64,000 nt of DNA from Saccharopolyspora gregorii (GCF_024734405.1 NZ_CP059556.1:4526001-4590000); one strand, 5' to 3'. Positions 52,831-62,152 are shown, counted from the stretch's first letter. Notes: a model not told the origin generated them from the letters alone. Translations and numbers: made by a program.

Positions 52831-53952
52831 TCACGCGTCGGTGTAGCGCAGCACCGCGCCGATGCCGTCGGTCAGCTTCACCTCGTCCGGATCGACCAGC
52901 ACCAGGTCCGCATCGGTGCCCGCCGCCGACCACACGACCGCCGCGCTGGCGGGCGCACTGCCCGGGCTGGACACGCCCATGTCGGTGAGTTCCCGCGCGT
53001 CCAGCGCCACCTGGTTCGGCACCGGGCCGACGTGCAGCCAGGACGGCGACTCCGGGGAACCCCACAGCACCGTGCGCACCTGGCCGCGTTGCAGGGCGGC
53101 GAGCACCGCGCTCCACCCCTCCGCGGCGCGCTCGTCGCGGCCGCGCTGCTGCTCGAATTCGCGGACCGCCTCGTCCACGTGCGCCGACACGGCGGCCGCC
53201 ACCGTGTCCTCGACCTCGTCGCGGAGCCCTTCCGCGGAGGCGCCCCGGTCCAGGTGGCCCGCGTCGGTCTGCACGGTGCGCTCCCGGACGCCGCCGGGCA
53301 GGTTCTGGTGCACCAGCGTCCGCTGCTGCGGATCACCGGCGAGCACGACCAGTTCGGCGCCGATCCGCATGGCCTGCTTGCCGATCTCCTCGGCCGCCTC
53401 CTTGGCGTTGCGCAGCCACTGCTCCTCGACCCGGTTCTGGAAGCGCTGCTCGTTGAGCTCGTCGGCGCCGGGCGGGGACTTGTGCACCGGGTGGTCGCCG
53501 CCCTGCACCCGCCGGGTGCGCGGTTCGGCACCGGCCGCGACCACGGTCAGCTCCGCGTCGACGTGGTCGACCAGCGCCACCACGTGCGGGATCCGCGACG
53601 CCCGCAACCGCAGGTACGGCAGCAGGTGCGGCAACGTCCCGAAGTGCACCTTCTCGTCGTCGGAGGCGTCCTCCGGCGGCGTCGGCAGCTCCTCGCCGAA
53701 CACCACCTCGCCCGCGGTCGCCACCAGCACCTGGCCGCGGCGGCCGATCCGGTACTCGTGCCGGTCCACGGTCTCGTCCAAGGCGCGCAACGTCGCCTCG
53801 TCCGCCCCCGCGTCCGCCAGCTGCTCCCGGGCCGAACGCCACCGCAGCTGCACCGCCTTCGCGGCGTCCTCGGCGTCCGCCGAGGTGTCCAGGTACACCG
53901 TCGCGAACGGGCCCTGGTACCCGTAGACGTCTTGCAGGAACGCGAGTTTCAT
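52831..53952 (-). CDS. Rv2629-like protein (Vms1/eRF1-type domain, ribosome-hibernation family)
   Basis: A 373-residue protein of the baeRF/Vms1-like family that includes mycobacterial Rv2629, associated with stress and stalled or hibernating ribosomes. Start MKLAFLQDVYGYQGPFATVY and the central GAELVVLAGDPQQRTLVHQN are family-like. Preceded by a DJ-1-type gene on the same strand and followed by DUF2795, it forms a probable stress operon. Biochemical function is not proven. Confidence 0.82.
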   Translation of the reverse strand: MKLAFLQDVYGYQGPFATVYLDTSADAEDAAKAVQLRWRSAREQLADAGADEATLRALDETVDRHEYRIGRRGQVLVATAGEVVFGEELPTPPEDASDDEKVHFGTLPHLLPYLRLRASRIPHVVALVDHVDAELTVVAAGAEPRTRRVQGGDHPVHKSPPGADELNEQRFQNRVEEQWLRNAKEAAEEIGKQAMRIGAELVVLAGDPQQRTLVHQNLPGGVRERTVQTDAGHLDRGASAEGLRDEVEDTVAAAVSAHVDEAVREFEQQRGRDERAAEGWSAVLAALQRGQVRTVLWGSPESPSWLHVGPVPNQVALDARELTDMGVSSPGSAPASAAVVWSAAGTDADLVLVDPDEVKLTDGIGAVLRYTDA

Positions 53953-53977
53953 CGACTCCTCCGCTCTGCCACCCCGA

Positions 53978-54550
53978 TCACGCGCTGCGCGCCTGGGCGC
54001 GGTGCTTCCCCTCGGCGACCTCTTCGACGACCTTCGCGCAGAACGCGGGGAGGTCGTTCGGGTTCCGGCTCGTCACCAGCCCCGAGTCCACGACGACTTC
54101 CTCGTCCACCCACTCGGCGCCCGCGTTGCGCAGGTCCGTGCGCAGGCTCGGGTAGGACGTGAGCCTGCGGCCGCGCACCACGTCCGCCTCGGCCAGCAGC
54201 CACGGGGCGTGGCAGATCGCGGCGACCGGCTTCTGCCTCGCGAAGAACTCGCCGGCGAAGCGCACCGCGTTCGGCACCTGCCGCAGCGCGTCCGGGTTCG
54301 CCACGCCACCCGGCAGCACCAGGCCGTCGTAGTCGTCCGGCGACACCTCCGTGACGACCTTGTCCACGGTGAACGTGTCGGCCTTCTCCAGGTGGTCGCG
54401 CCCCTGCACCGAACCGGGCTGGATGGACACCAGCTCCGGCCGGCCGCCCGCCTGCTCGACGGCCTTCCACGGTTCGGTCAGCTCCACCTGCTCGATGCCG
54501 TCCGGGGCCACCAGGAAGGCGACCTTGGCACCGTTCAGTTTCGCGGTCAT
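53978..54550 (-). CDS. DJ-1/PfpI family protein
   Basis: A 190-residue class I glutamine amidotransferase-like protein. The nucleophile elbow is AAICHAPWLLA (C113, H114) with the acidic partner in VAPDGIEQVEL. Members are general stress proteins or glyoxalase III-type deglycases; the precise activity is uncertain. The ATG (MTAKLNG) is preferred over one three codons upstream. Confidence 0.9.
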   Translation of the reverse strand: MTAKLNGAKVAFLVAPDGIEQVELTEPWKAVEQAGGRPELVSIQPGSVQGRDHLEKADTFTVDKVVTEVSPDDYDGLVLPGGVANPDALRQVPNAVRFAGEFFARQKPVAAICHAPWLLAEADVVRGRRLTSYPSLRTDLRNAGAEWVDEEVVVDSGLVTSRNPNDLPAFCAKVVEEVAEGKHRAQARSA

Positions 54551-54707
54551 CGTGCACACCTCCTGCAGATCGTCGCGGCGGGCCGGTTCGCGCCTCGCCG
54601 CTCAGCCGTGCCGTACCCGGCGCGCGGAGGCGGCAAACGGACAGGTCTGCCGCGGCGGCGTGCCGGGGCTTAAGGTGATTTCGCCGGCCACGATCAAGGA
54701 GCCCCCG

Positions 54708-55166
54708 ATGCGTCCAGGCGACACCGTCGACGACTTCGCACTGCCCGACCAGCACGGCACCGAGCGCAAGCTCTCGGAACTCCTCGACGGCGGGACCGTG
54801 GTCCTGTTCTTCTACCCGGCGGCGATGACCTCCGGGTGCACGGCGGAGAGCTGCCACTTCCGCGACCTGTCCGCGGAGTTCGCCGAACTCGGCGCGCACC
54901 CCGTCGGCATCAGCACCGACCCGGTCGCCAAGCAGGCCACCTTCGCGCGGACGAACTCCTTCGAGTACCCGCTGCTGTCCGACCGGGAAGGCGTCGTGGC
55001 GCGGCAGTTCGGGGTGAAGCGCCGGTTCGGTCCGCTGCCGGTGAAGCGGCACACCTTCGTGATCGGGCCGGACCGCACCGTGCTGGAGGTGGTGCGCAGC
55101 GAGTTCAACATGGCCTCGCACGCCGACACCGCGCTCGCCTTCCTCCGCGAGCACCGCAGCGCCTGA
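54708..55166 (+). CDS. bcp: Thioredoxin-dependent peroxiredoxin (BCP/PrxQ type)
   Basis: A 152-residue peroxiredoxin that reduces hydroperoxides. The active-site helix is PAAMTSGCTAESCHF, with peroxidatic C44 and resolving C49 five residues later, the atypical 2-Cys arrangement of E. coli BCP. Start ATG follows AAGGAG. It is divergent from the DJ-1/Rv2629/DUF2795 operon, which fits oxidative-stress use of the region. Confidence 0.93.
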   Translation: MRPGDTVDDFALPDQHGTERKLSELLDGGTVVLFFYPAAMTSGCTAESCHFRDLSAEFAELGAHPVGISTDPVAKQATFARTNSFEYPLLSDREGVVARQFGVKRRFGPLPVKRHTFVIGPDRTVLEVVRSEFNMASHADTALAFLREHRSA

Positions 55167-55208
55167 CCCGAGCGGACAGCACCCGCCCCACGCGAGTCCC
55201 GTCCCCTC

Positions 55209-55364
55209 CTGTCAGCGGCGAAGCCGATGAGCGGCGACCCAGCACGCAGCTCGACCACCCGCGGGTTCTCAGCGTTCTCCTCGCGAGGACAGCGTTTTCT
55301 CCTGTGGCGGAGCCACCGGTGAAAACGATCCCGCAGCGAGGAGAACGCTGAGGTTCCGCCACCC
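55209..55364. repeat. Structured intergenic element, copy C
   Basis: Third copy. Hairpin 1 (55212-55230) is identical to copy A. Main arms are 55269-55284 and 55336-55351, 16 perfect bp with variable part GTTCTCCT paired with AGGAGAAC. Inner stem 55293-55308 with 55312-55327; its base CGTTTT/AAAACG replaces the CTTTTT/AAAAAG of copy A, again compensated. It lies between convergent peroxiredoxin and sugar-binding protein genes. Confidence 0.9.
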
Positions 55365-55392
55365 GAGCCCCGAGCAACGGGTGGGGGATTCC

Positions 55393-56394
55393 TCAGCGAG
55401 GCGGGTCTGCGCAGGACGGGTTGAGGAGCTTCTGGATCTCCGGGGTGCCCAGGTTCTCCTTCGTCACCACCGACGAGCCGGTGTTCGTCTCCGGCGCGCC
55501 GCGCTGCTCGCCGCGGATCTGCTCGATCGCCGAGTTCACCGACGCGAAGCCCATCTTGAACGGGTTCTGCGCGATCAGGCCGGTGATCACGCCGTCGCGC
55601 AGCGACTCGATCTGCCCCTCCGAGGTGTCCCACCCGATGATCTTGATCTGACCCTGCTTGCCCGCCTGCCGCACCGCCTCCGCGGCGCCCAGCACGCTCG
55701 GCTCGTTGCCCGCGTAGATCCCGTTCAGGCCCGGGTTCGCCGTCAGGATGTCCTGGGTGACCTGCAACGCCGTGTTGTAGTCGCTGTTCGAGGACTGCCG
55801 CGCCACCAGCCGCAGCCCCGGGTTCTTCGCCAGCCCGCGCTCGAAGCCCTCCGCGCGCGTCTCGTTCGTGCTGGTGCCGGGCAGGAACTCGATGAACGCC
55901 ACCTCGCCGCGGCCGCCCAGCTGGTCCGCCAGCAGCTGGGTGCCCTCCTCGGCGGCCGCCACGTTGTCGGTGGCGAACACCGGCACCTCCGGCGGCTGCG
56001 GGCTGGTGCCCGAGTCCATGTTCACCACCGTGGTGCCCTGCTCCCGCGCGGACTTCGTGACCTCCGCCAGCGCCTTCGCGTCGGTCGCCGCGAACACCAG
56101 GCCCTGCACGCCCTGCGCCAGCGAGTCCTGCAGCAGGCTCTGCTGCCCGCTCACGTCGTCCTCCGAGGTGACGCCGTCCCAGTGCACGTTGACGTTCGGG
56201 TGCTTGGTGGCCGCGCACTCGGCGCCGACCCGCACCTGCTCCCAGAAGTCGAAGCCGATCGCCTTCGGGATCACCGCCAACCGGATCGTGCCGCCCTGCT
56301 GCGCGTTCGTCCCCGTGGGCCTGCGGATCTCCAGGCCGCACGCCGAGGACAGCAGCAGCACCGCCAGGCACACCAGCGGAAGGACCTTCTTCAT
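55393..56394 (-). CDS. Sugar ABC transporter substrate-binding lipoprotein (ribose type)
   Basis: A 333-residue periplasmic-binding-protein type 1 lipoprotein with signal LPLVCLAVLLLSSACG (lipid-anchored C19). The hinge and ligand regions follow ribose/xylose-type binding proteins: IPKAIGFDFWEQVRVG, LVFAATDAKALAEV, AFIEFLPGTSTNETR, KIIGWDTSEGQ. Last gene of an ATPase-permease-SBP operon that imports a pentose, hexose or polyol. Confidence 0.93.
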   Translation of the reverse strand: MKKVLPLVCLAVLLLSSACGLEIRRPTGTNAQQGGTIRLAVIPKAIGFDFWEQVRVGAECAATKHPNVNVHWDGVTSEDDVSGQQSLLQDSLAQGVQGLVFAATDAKALAEVTKSAREQGTTVVNMDSGTSPQPPEVPVFATDNVAAAEEGTQLLADQLGGRGEVAFIEFLPGTSTNETRAEGFERGLAKNPGLRLVARQSSNSDYNTALQVTQDILTANPGLNGIYAGNEPSVLGAAEAVRQAGKQGQIKIIGWDTSEGQIESLRDGVITGLIAQNPFKMGFASVNSAIEQIRGEQRGAPETNTGSSVVTKENLGTPEIQKLLNPSCADPPR

Positions 56395-56419
56395 CGCAGC
56401 GAACTCCCTCGTCCCCGGA

Positions 56420-57469
56420 TCACGCGTCGCCGGCGAGCTTGCGGCGCTGGTAGAAGTCCCACCACACCGCCAGCCAGATGATCACGCCGATGAGCACGTT
56501 CTGGTAGAAGGTGCCGATGTTGAGCTGCACCGCCCCGTTGCGGATCACCGCCACCAGGAACGCGCCGATCAGCGACCCGAGCACCGTGCCGCGCCCGCCG
56601 AACAGGCTCGCCCCGCCGATCACCACCGCCGCGATCACGTCCAGCTCCAGGCCCTCGCCGAAGTTCGGCTGCCCCGAGTTGATCCGCGAGGCCGCGATCA
56701 TGCCGCCCAGCCCGGCCAGGCTGCCCGCCACCACGTACACCCACGTGGTGTGCTTGCGCACCGGCACGCCCGACAGCCGCGCGGCCTCCATGTTCGAGCC
56801 CATCACGTACGCGTAGCGGCCCAGGCGCGTCCGCGTCAGCACCAGGTGCCCGGCCACCGCGACCAGCACGATCAGCAGCACCGGCACCGGGATCGGCCCC
56901 AGCACCCCCTGCCCGAGCAGCCGGAACGACTCCGGCGCGCCGAACACGGCCACCGCGCCCGTCGCGATCAGCACCAGTCCGCGCGCCACGCTCAGCATCC
57001 CCAGCGTCGCGATGAACGGCGGCAGCCCCACCGTCGACACCAGCAGCCCGTTGACCAGGCCCGCCGCCGCGCCCACCAGGATGCCGCCGAGGATGCCCAG
57101 CAGCGGGTGGAACCCGAAGTCCGCCATCAGCATCACGCCCAGCACCCCGGACAACGCCGCCACCGAGCCGACCGACAGGTCGATGCCGCCCGTGATGATC
57201 ACCAGCGTGACGCCGACCGCCATCACCGCGTTCACCGAGGTCTGCGAGCCCAGGTTGAACAGGTTGTCCGCGGTCAGGAACGACGGTGCCACGATCGACA
57301 GCGCCACGAACACCACGATCAGCGCGCCGGCGGCCGCGACCTGCGACACCGCGCCCTGCATCCGGTCGGTCAGCCCGCCCAGCAGCCCGGGCCGGCCCGC
57401 GGCGGCCTCCACCGCGGTCGCGCCGCCGTCCTGCGGGGCCCCTTCGTCCTTGCCCGGCTGCTCGCTCAC
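56420..57469 (-). CDS. Sugar ABC transporter permease (RbsC type)
   Basis: A 349-residue permease of the branched-chain/ribose family with about eight to ten helices. GGIDLSVGSVAALSGVLG and GASLFGGRGTVLGSLIGAFL are hallmark segments. ATG overlaps the ATPase stop (ATGA). The N-terminal 30 residues are hydrophilic and Ala/Gly/Asp-rich. Confidence 0.95.
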   Translation of the reverse strand: MSEQPGKDEGAPQDGGATAVEAAAGRPGLLGGLTDRMQGAVSQVAAAGALIVVFVALSIVAPSFLTADNLFNLGSQTSVNAVMAVGVTLVIITGGIDLSVGSVAALSGVLGVMLMADFGFHPLLGILGGILVGAAAGLVNGLLVSTVGLPPFIATLGMLSVARGLVLIATGAVAVFGAPESFRLLGQGVLGPIPVPVLLIVLVAVAGHLVLTRTRLGRYAYVMGSNMEAARLSGVPVRKHTTWVYVVAGSLAGLGGMIAASRINSGQPNFGEGLELDVIAAVVIGGASLFGGRGTVLGSLIGAFLVAVIRNGAVQLNIGTFYQNVLIGVIIWLAVWWDFYQRRKLAGDA

Positions 57470-59001
57470 TGGCCCTCCTTCGCTCCGGTCGCGAGCGCGA
57501 CGATCCGTTCCTCGGAGAAGTCCGCGCGCTCGACCTCACCCGTGATCCGGCCCTCGCGCAGCACGAGGATCCGATCGCACATGTTCAGCAGCTCCGGCAG
57601 GTAGCTGGAGATCAGCACGATCGCCTTGCCCTGCGCGGCCAGCGAATCCAGCTGGCTGAACATCTCCGACTTCGCGCCCACGTCCATGCCGCGGCCCGGC
57701 TCGTCGAAGAACAGCACCTCCGCTTCGGTCTGCAACCAGCGCGCCAGCACCACCTTCTGCTGGTTGCCGCCGGAGAGCGCCTGCACCGGCCTGCCGACCC
57801 ACGGCACCCGGATCCGCAGCCGGTCGCGCTCCCGCTCGGCGATGCGCCGCTCGGCGCCCAGGTCGATCAGGCCGGAGGCCATCGGCAGCTTCGCCAGCGT
57901 GATGTTCTTGTCCACGCCCAGCTGCAGCGCCAGCCCGTCGGCCTTGCGGCTCTCGGTGAGGTAGCCGATGCCCGCGGCGATCGCGTCCGCCGGGCCGCGG
58001 ATCTTCAGCTTCGCCCCGTCCAGCGACACCTCGCCCGCGTCGGGCGGTTCGGCGCCGAACACCGAGCGGGCCAGTTCGGTGCGGCCCGCGCCGACCAGCC
58101 CGGCCATGCCGACGATCTCCCCGGCCCGCACCTCGAAGCTCGCGTCCCGCACCGCGTCGCCGCGGCTGAGCCCGCGCACCCGCAACCGCACGTCGCCGGG
58201 GGTGCTGTAGGTGCGCGGGTACAGGTTCTGCACGTCGCGGCCCACCATCAGCGTCACCAGCCGCGACTCGTCGAGCTCGGCGACCGGCCGGGTGGCGACG
58301 ACGGCGCCGTCGCGCAGCACCGTGACCCGGTCGCCGATCTCGAAGATCTCGTCCAGCCGGTGCGAGATGTAGAGCACGCCGATGCCCTGCGCGGTGAGCT
58401 CGCGGACGATGCCGAACAGCTCCGCGGTCTCCCGCTCGGTCAGGGTGGCGGTCGGCTCGTCGAGGATGAGCACCTTCGCGTCCACGGCGAGCGCCTTCGC
58501 CAGCTCCACCCGCTGCTGCTCGGCGGTGGACAGGCGGCCGACGCGGCGCCCCGGGTCGACGTCCAGGCCCACCCGGGCGAGCAGGTCGCGGGCCGCCCGG
58601 CGCTCCGCGGCGCGCGAGATGAGGCCGCCGCTGCCGGGTTCGTGCCCGATGAACAGGTTCTCCGCCACCGACAGGTCCGGGGCGAGGGCGAATTCCTGGT
58701 GCACCATCGAGATGCCCAGCCGCCGCGCCGACGCGGGCCCCTGGTAGCTCACCCGGCGGCCGTCGACCTCGATGCGGCCGGAGCTCGGCGGCTCCACCTG
58801 CGCGACGAGCTTCATCAACGTCGACTTGCCCGCGCCGTTCTCGCCGGCCAGCACGTGGACCTCACCGGCCAGCACTTCCAAGTCCACATCGGACACCGCG
58901 ACGACCCCGGGAAATCGTTTGCCCACCCCGGAAAGCCGGACCACCGCCGGTGCTTGCACCGATCCCGCATCATCCGAACCGGACTGCAAGGATTGCGACA
59001 C
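57466..59001 (-). CDS. Sugar ABC transporter ATP-binding protein (RbsA type, two-domain)
   Basis: A 511-residue fusion of two ATPase domains. Domain 1 has Walker A AGENGAGKST, signature LSTAEQQRVELAKAL and Walker B ILDEPTATL; domain 2 has MAGLVGAGRTELARSVF and LSGGNQQKVVLARWL with LFFDEPGRGMDVG, where the second Walker A is degenerate as usual for this family. First gene of the operon; divergent from the kinase gene. Confidence 0.95.
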   Translation of the reverse strand: MSQSLQSGSDDAGSVQAPAVVRLSGVGKRFPGVVAVSDVDLEVLAGEVHVLAGENGAGKSTLMKLVAQVEPPSSGRIEVDGRRVSYQGPASARRLGISMVHQEFALAPDLSVAENLFIGHEPGSGGLISRAAERRAARDLLARVGLDVDPGRRVGRLSTAEQQRVELAKALAVDAKVLILDEPTATLTERETAELFGIVRELTAQGIGVLYISHRLDEIFEIGDRVTVLRDGAVVATRPVAELDESRLVTLMVGRDVQNLYPRTYSTPGDVRLRVRGLSRGDAVRDASFEVRAGEIVGMAGLVGAGRTELARSVFGAEPPDAGEVSLDGAKLKIRGPADAIAAGIGYLTESRKADGLALQLGVDKNITLAKLPMASGLIDLGAERRIAERERDRLRIRVPWVGRPVQALSGGNQQKVVLARWLQTEAEVLFFDEPGRGMDVGAKSEMFSQLDSLAAQGKAIVLISSYLPELLNMCDRILVLREGRITGEVERADFSEERIVALATGAKEGQ

Positions 59002-59066
59002 GCCGCCTCCTCGATCACCATCGATCGCCCGCCGCAGCGGTGCGCCGGAGCATACTCACAACATCA

Positions 59067-59083
59067 CGAGCCCGAAAGGCTCG
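59067..59083. promoter_or_regulatory. Small hairpin CGAGCC-CGAAA-GGCTCG upstream of the sugar ABC operon
   Basis: Perfect 6-bp arms, 66 bases upstream of the ATPase start in the divergent region. It may be an operator or a leader hairpin. The stretch AACCGATTACCGATCG (59098-59113) nearby is AT-rich and may carry a promoter or regulator site. Confidence 0.3.
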
Positions 59084-59211
59084 CAGCGAAGCCGAGTAAC
59101 CGATTACCGATCGTTGCACGCGAACGGCCGCGGCGGCATCCGCGAACGACGCAACCACCACCTCCGTAAGCTCGGGGATGGCACCGCAGCAATCCAAGAG
59201 GGGGACGAGAC

Positions 59212-60819
59212 GTGCAGCCGCTGCTGGCCGGCGAACCGAACAGGGTCGGGGACTACCGGCTGCTCGCCAGGATCGGCGGCGGCGCGATGGGCGCCGTGTA
59301 CCTGGCCCGGTCCCGCGGCGGCCGCGGCGTCGCGATCAAGATCGTCCGCCCCGAACTCGCCGACGACGGCGAGTTCCGCGAGCGGTTCCGCCGCGAAGTC
59401 GAGATGGCCCGCTCCGTCGGCGGCTTCTGGACCGCCACCGTCATCGACGCCGACACCGAAGCCGACCAGCCGTGGCTGGCCACCGAGTACGTGCCCGGCC
59501 CCACCCTGCACCGGGCCGTCGCCGACCACGGACCGCTGCCCGAGCAGACCGTGCGCTCCCTCGCCGCCGGGCTCGCCGAAGCGCTCGGCGCCATCCACCG
59601 CGCCGGACTCGTGCACCGCGACCTCAAACCCGGCAACGTGCTGCTCGGTCCGGACGGCCCGCGGGTCATCGACTTCGGCATCTCCCGCGCCATGAGCAGC
59701 AGCGCGCTCACCGCCACCGGCATCTTCCTCGGCACCCCCGGCTTCTTCTCCCCCGAGCAGACCGTCGGCACCGACGTCGGACCGCCCAGCGACGTGTTCT
59801 CCCTCGGCGCGGTGCTCATGTTCGCCGCCACCGGCGCCGGACCGTTCGGCAACGAGAACACCGCCGCCATGCTGTACCGGGTCGTGCACAACGAACCGGA
59901 CCTCGACGCGCTGCCTCCCGGGCTGCGGCCGCTCATCGGCGGCTGCCTCGCCAAGGACCCCGCCGCGCGGCCCACCCCCGGGCAGCTGCTCGACCAGGTC
60001 GGCGAGGCCTCCCCGCAGAACGACAGCTGGCTGCCCGCCGAGATCACCGCCGTCATCACCGAGCACACCTCGCAGCTCAAGCAGGCCTCCGAAGCACCAT
60101 CGGCCCCGCCCGCCGCACCGCCCCGGCCCACCCGGCAGCGCGGTGGCGGCGACTGGTCCGCGGCCCCCGCCGCACCGGCGAAACCGATCATCCCGGCCCG
60201 GCCGAAGCCGACCGCGCAGCAGCCCGAAGCGGGCCGGGGCACCGCCGCCCCCGCGCGCATCGCGCCGTCCCGGCCCGCCGTGCCGGTCGACCGGGTGCGC
60301 GCCGACGGGCCGGGGCCGGTGTTCACCACCGGCGGGCGGCTCGGCGCGCTCGTCTCCGCCGCCCTCATGTTCGGGCTGATCCACCTGGTGCTGCGGATCG
60401 GCCCGACCGCGGACGACGAGCTGTGGGCGCTGACCAGCTTCGGCATGCTGCTGCTGACCATCAGCGGGGCGTTGTCCCTGGCCAAGGCGCTGCTGCCCGG
60501 ACTGCGGCTCAAGGTCAACGCCGAAGGGCTGCGGATCTCCCGCTCCCCGCTGCTGACCCGCGAGATCCCGTGGAGCCACGTCAGCCGCGTCGCCGTCGTC
60601 GGCACCGGCAAGGGCCAGTCGGTCACCGTGTGGACGCGCCCCGGCAGCCCCGCCCTCCGCTGGCGGATCTGGAACCCGACCCGGCCGTACCACGGCGGCG
60701 TGCGCGTGTACCCGGTCGGCTCCGCGGGCGGGCCCCTCACCCGCAGGCAGGAAGGCCGCCGGATCCGGCAAGCCCTCCAGCAGTACGCCCGCGGCACCTA
60801 CGACAACCGCATGGTCTGA
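59212..60819 (+). CDS. Membrane Ser/Thr protein kinase with C-terminal PH-like domain
   Basis: A 535-residue Hanks-type kinase. Gly loop IGGGAMGAVYLA, Lys K43, catalytic loop VHRDLKPGN (D137) and DFG (D154) are intact; the activation segment ends GTPGFFSPEQ. Residues about 290-385 are a Pro/Ala-rich linker, then two membrane helices (ALVSAALMFGLIHLVLRI; FGMLLLTISGALSLAKALL) and a small beta-rich segment (GLRISRSPLLTREIPWSHVS) that looks like a bacterial PH-like domain. Unlike mycobacterial PknB it lacks PASTA repeats, so its input is unclear. Confidence 0.9.
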   Translation: MQPLLAGEPNRVGDYRLLARIGGGAMGAVYLARSRGGRGVAIKIVRPELADDGEFRERFRREVEMARSVGGFWTATVIDADTEADQPWLATEYVPGPTLHRAVADHGPLPEQTVRSLAAGLAEALGAIHRAGLVHRDLKPGNVLLGPDGPRVIDFGISRAMSSSALTATGIFLGTPGFFSPEQTVGTDVGPPSDVFSLGAVLMFAATGAGPFGNENTAAMLYRVVHNEPDLDALPPGLRPLIGGCLAKDPAARPTPGQLLDQVGEASPQNDSWLPAEITAVITEHTSQLKQASEAPSAPPAAPPRPTRQRGGGDWSAAPAAPAKPIIPARPKPTAQQPEAGRGTAAPARIAPSRPAVPVDRVRADGPGPVFTTGGRLGALVSAALMFGLIHLVLRIGPTADDELWALTSFGMLLLTISGALSLAKALLPGLRLKVNAEGLRISRSPLLTREIPWSHVSRVAVVGTGKGQSVTVWTRPGSPALRWRIWNPTRPYHGGVRVYPVGSAGGPLTRRQEGRRIRQALQQYARGTYDNRMV

Positions 60820-60849
60820 CCCGAGCGACCGGCCCGGTCCCCCGGCGGC

Positions 60850-61890
60850 TCAGGCGGGCAGGAGGCACACCGGCGACGGGGACGGCACGGGATCGCCGAT
60901 CGGGGTGAGCGCGCCGTCCGCGGCGACCGCGAACGCCTGCACGGTGTCGCTGAGCTCCCCCGCCGCGTACAGCACGTCCCCGCGCGGGGACAGCGCGACG
61001 TGCCGCGGCCCGCGCACCCCCGCAGGCACCACGCCCAGCTGCGCGAACCCCTCGGCGGAGAACACCGCGATGCTGTCGTGCCCCCGGTTCGAGGCGAACA
61101 CGAACCGCCCGTCCGGCGACACCACCACCTCCGCGGCCAGGCTCCGCCCGGTGAAGTCCGCGGGCAGCAGCGGCAGCACGAGACCCGGCCGCACCTCACC
61201 GGTCTTCGCGTCGAAGGTGAACTCGGTGATCGTCGAGGTCAGCTCTCCCACCAGGTAGCCGCGCTCGCCGTCCGGGTGGAACGCCAGGTGCCGCGGACCC
61301 GTCCCCGGCTCCCAGCCGACCTCGTGCTTGAGCACCAGGTGCCCGGTGTCCCCGTCGAACGCGTACACGTAGACCGAGTCGGTGCCCAGGTCGGCGGCCA
61401 GCGCGAAGCGGCCGTCCGGGGACGGCACGATCTGGTGCGCGTGCGGCCCCTCCTGCCGGTCCTTGTCCGGGCCCTGGCCGGAGTGGTCCACCACGTGGCA
61501 CGCCTCCCGCAGCACCCCGCCCTCGCCGATCGGGTGCACGACGACGTTGCCGGACAGGTAGTTCGCCGTGAGCAGGAACCGTCCGCCGGGGTGCACGCTC
61601 AAGTGGCACGGCGCCGACCCGTGCGTGGGCTGCGAGTTGATCTCGGTGAGCCGGCCGTCCGGCCCCACCTGGAACGACACCACCCGGCCGCGCGCCACCT
61701 CGTTCACCGCGAACAACGTCCCGCCGTCCGGGGACAGCGCCAGGAACGACGGGTCGTAGGAGTCGGCGACGGTGTCGGTGCAGCGCAGCCGACCCGCGTC
61801 GTCGGCGAACGCGAGCCGGATCCCGTTCGCCGCCGACTCCGGGCCCGTGTAGGCCCCCAGGTACACCCGGTACTGCGCGTCCTCGGACAT
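60850..61890 (-). CDS. Lactonase family beta-propeller (6-phosphogluconolactonase-like)
   Basis: A 346-residue seven-bladed propeller of the YbhE/cytosolic lactonase type, with repeated LSPDGGTLFAVNE, VHPGGRFLLTANYLSGN and VSPDGRFVFASNRGHDS blades and PHAHQIVPSPDGRF. It may hydrolyse 6-phosphogluconolactone in the pentose phosphate pathway, or another lactone. ATG start at MSEDAQYRVYLG; an in-frame upstream stretch is Arg/Gly-rich and rejected. Confidence 0.9.
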   Translation of the reverse strand: MSEDAQYRVYLGAYTGPESAANGIRLAFADDAGRLRCTDTVADSYDPSFLALSPDGGTLFAVNEVARGRVVSFQVGPDGRLTEINSQPTHGSAPCHLSVHPGGRFLLTANYLSGNVVVHPIGEGGVLREACHVVDHSGQGPDKDRQEGPHAHQIVPSPDGRFALAADLGTDSVYVYAFDGDTGHLVLKHEVGWEPGTGPRHLAFHPDGERGYLVGELTSTITEFTFDAKTGEVRPGLVLPLLPADFTGRSLAAEVVVSPDGRFVFASNRGHDSIAVFSAEGFAQLGVVPAGVRGPRHVALSPRGDVLYAAGELSDTVQAFAVAADGALTPIGDPVPSPSPVCLLPA

Positions 61891-62072
61891 GAAGCGACCT
61901 CCACCCGACCTCGACCTGCACGGCGCGCGCCCGCCCGGCTCCGGGACCGACCTCCCGCCGGGCACGCCGAGTCACCGGTGGCGCACGCGCCGTTCATCCG
62001 AACCTCGCCGACGGTAGCGCGCGCGGCGGCCCGCGGACAGCCCCGGCCGTCCCGAGCCCGTGGAGGCGGAAT

Positions 62073-62100
62073 GTTGCGCTCGAAGATCGGATCGCGCAAC
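62073..62100. promoter_or_regulatory. Inverted repeat GTTGCGC-N14-GCGCAAC, candidate Lrp/AsnC-type operator
   Basis: Perfect 7-bp arms with centres 21 bp apart, two helical turns, the geometry of Lrp/AsnC-type sites. It lies 66-93 bases upstream of rocD, a gene often controlled by such regulators in actinomycetes; no AsnC gene is in the window. Confidence 0.5.
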
Positions 62101-62152
62101 GATCCGCCGAAAGAAGCAACAGCTCGCGGCTGAAACGAAGGCGCGGGCCGCT

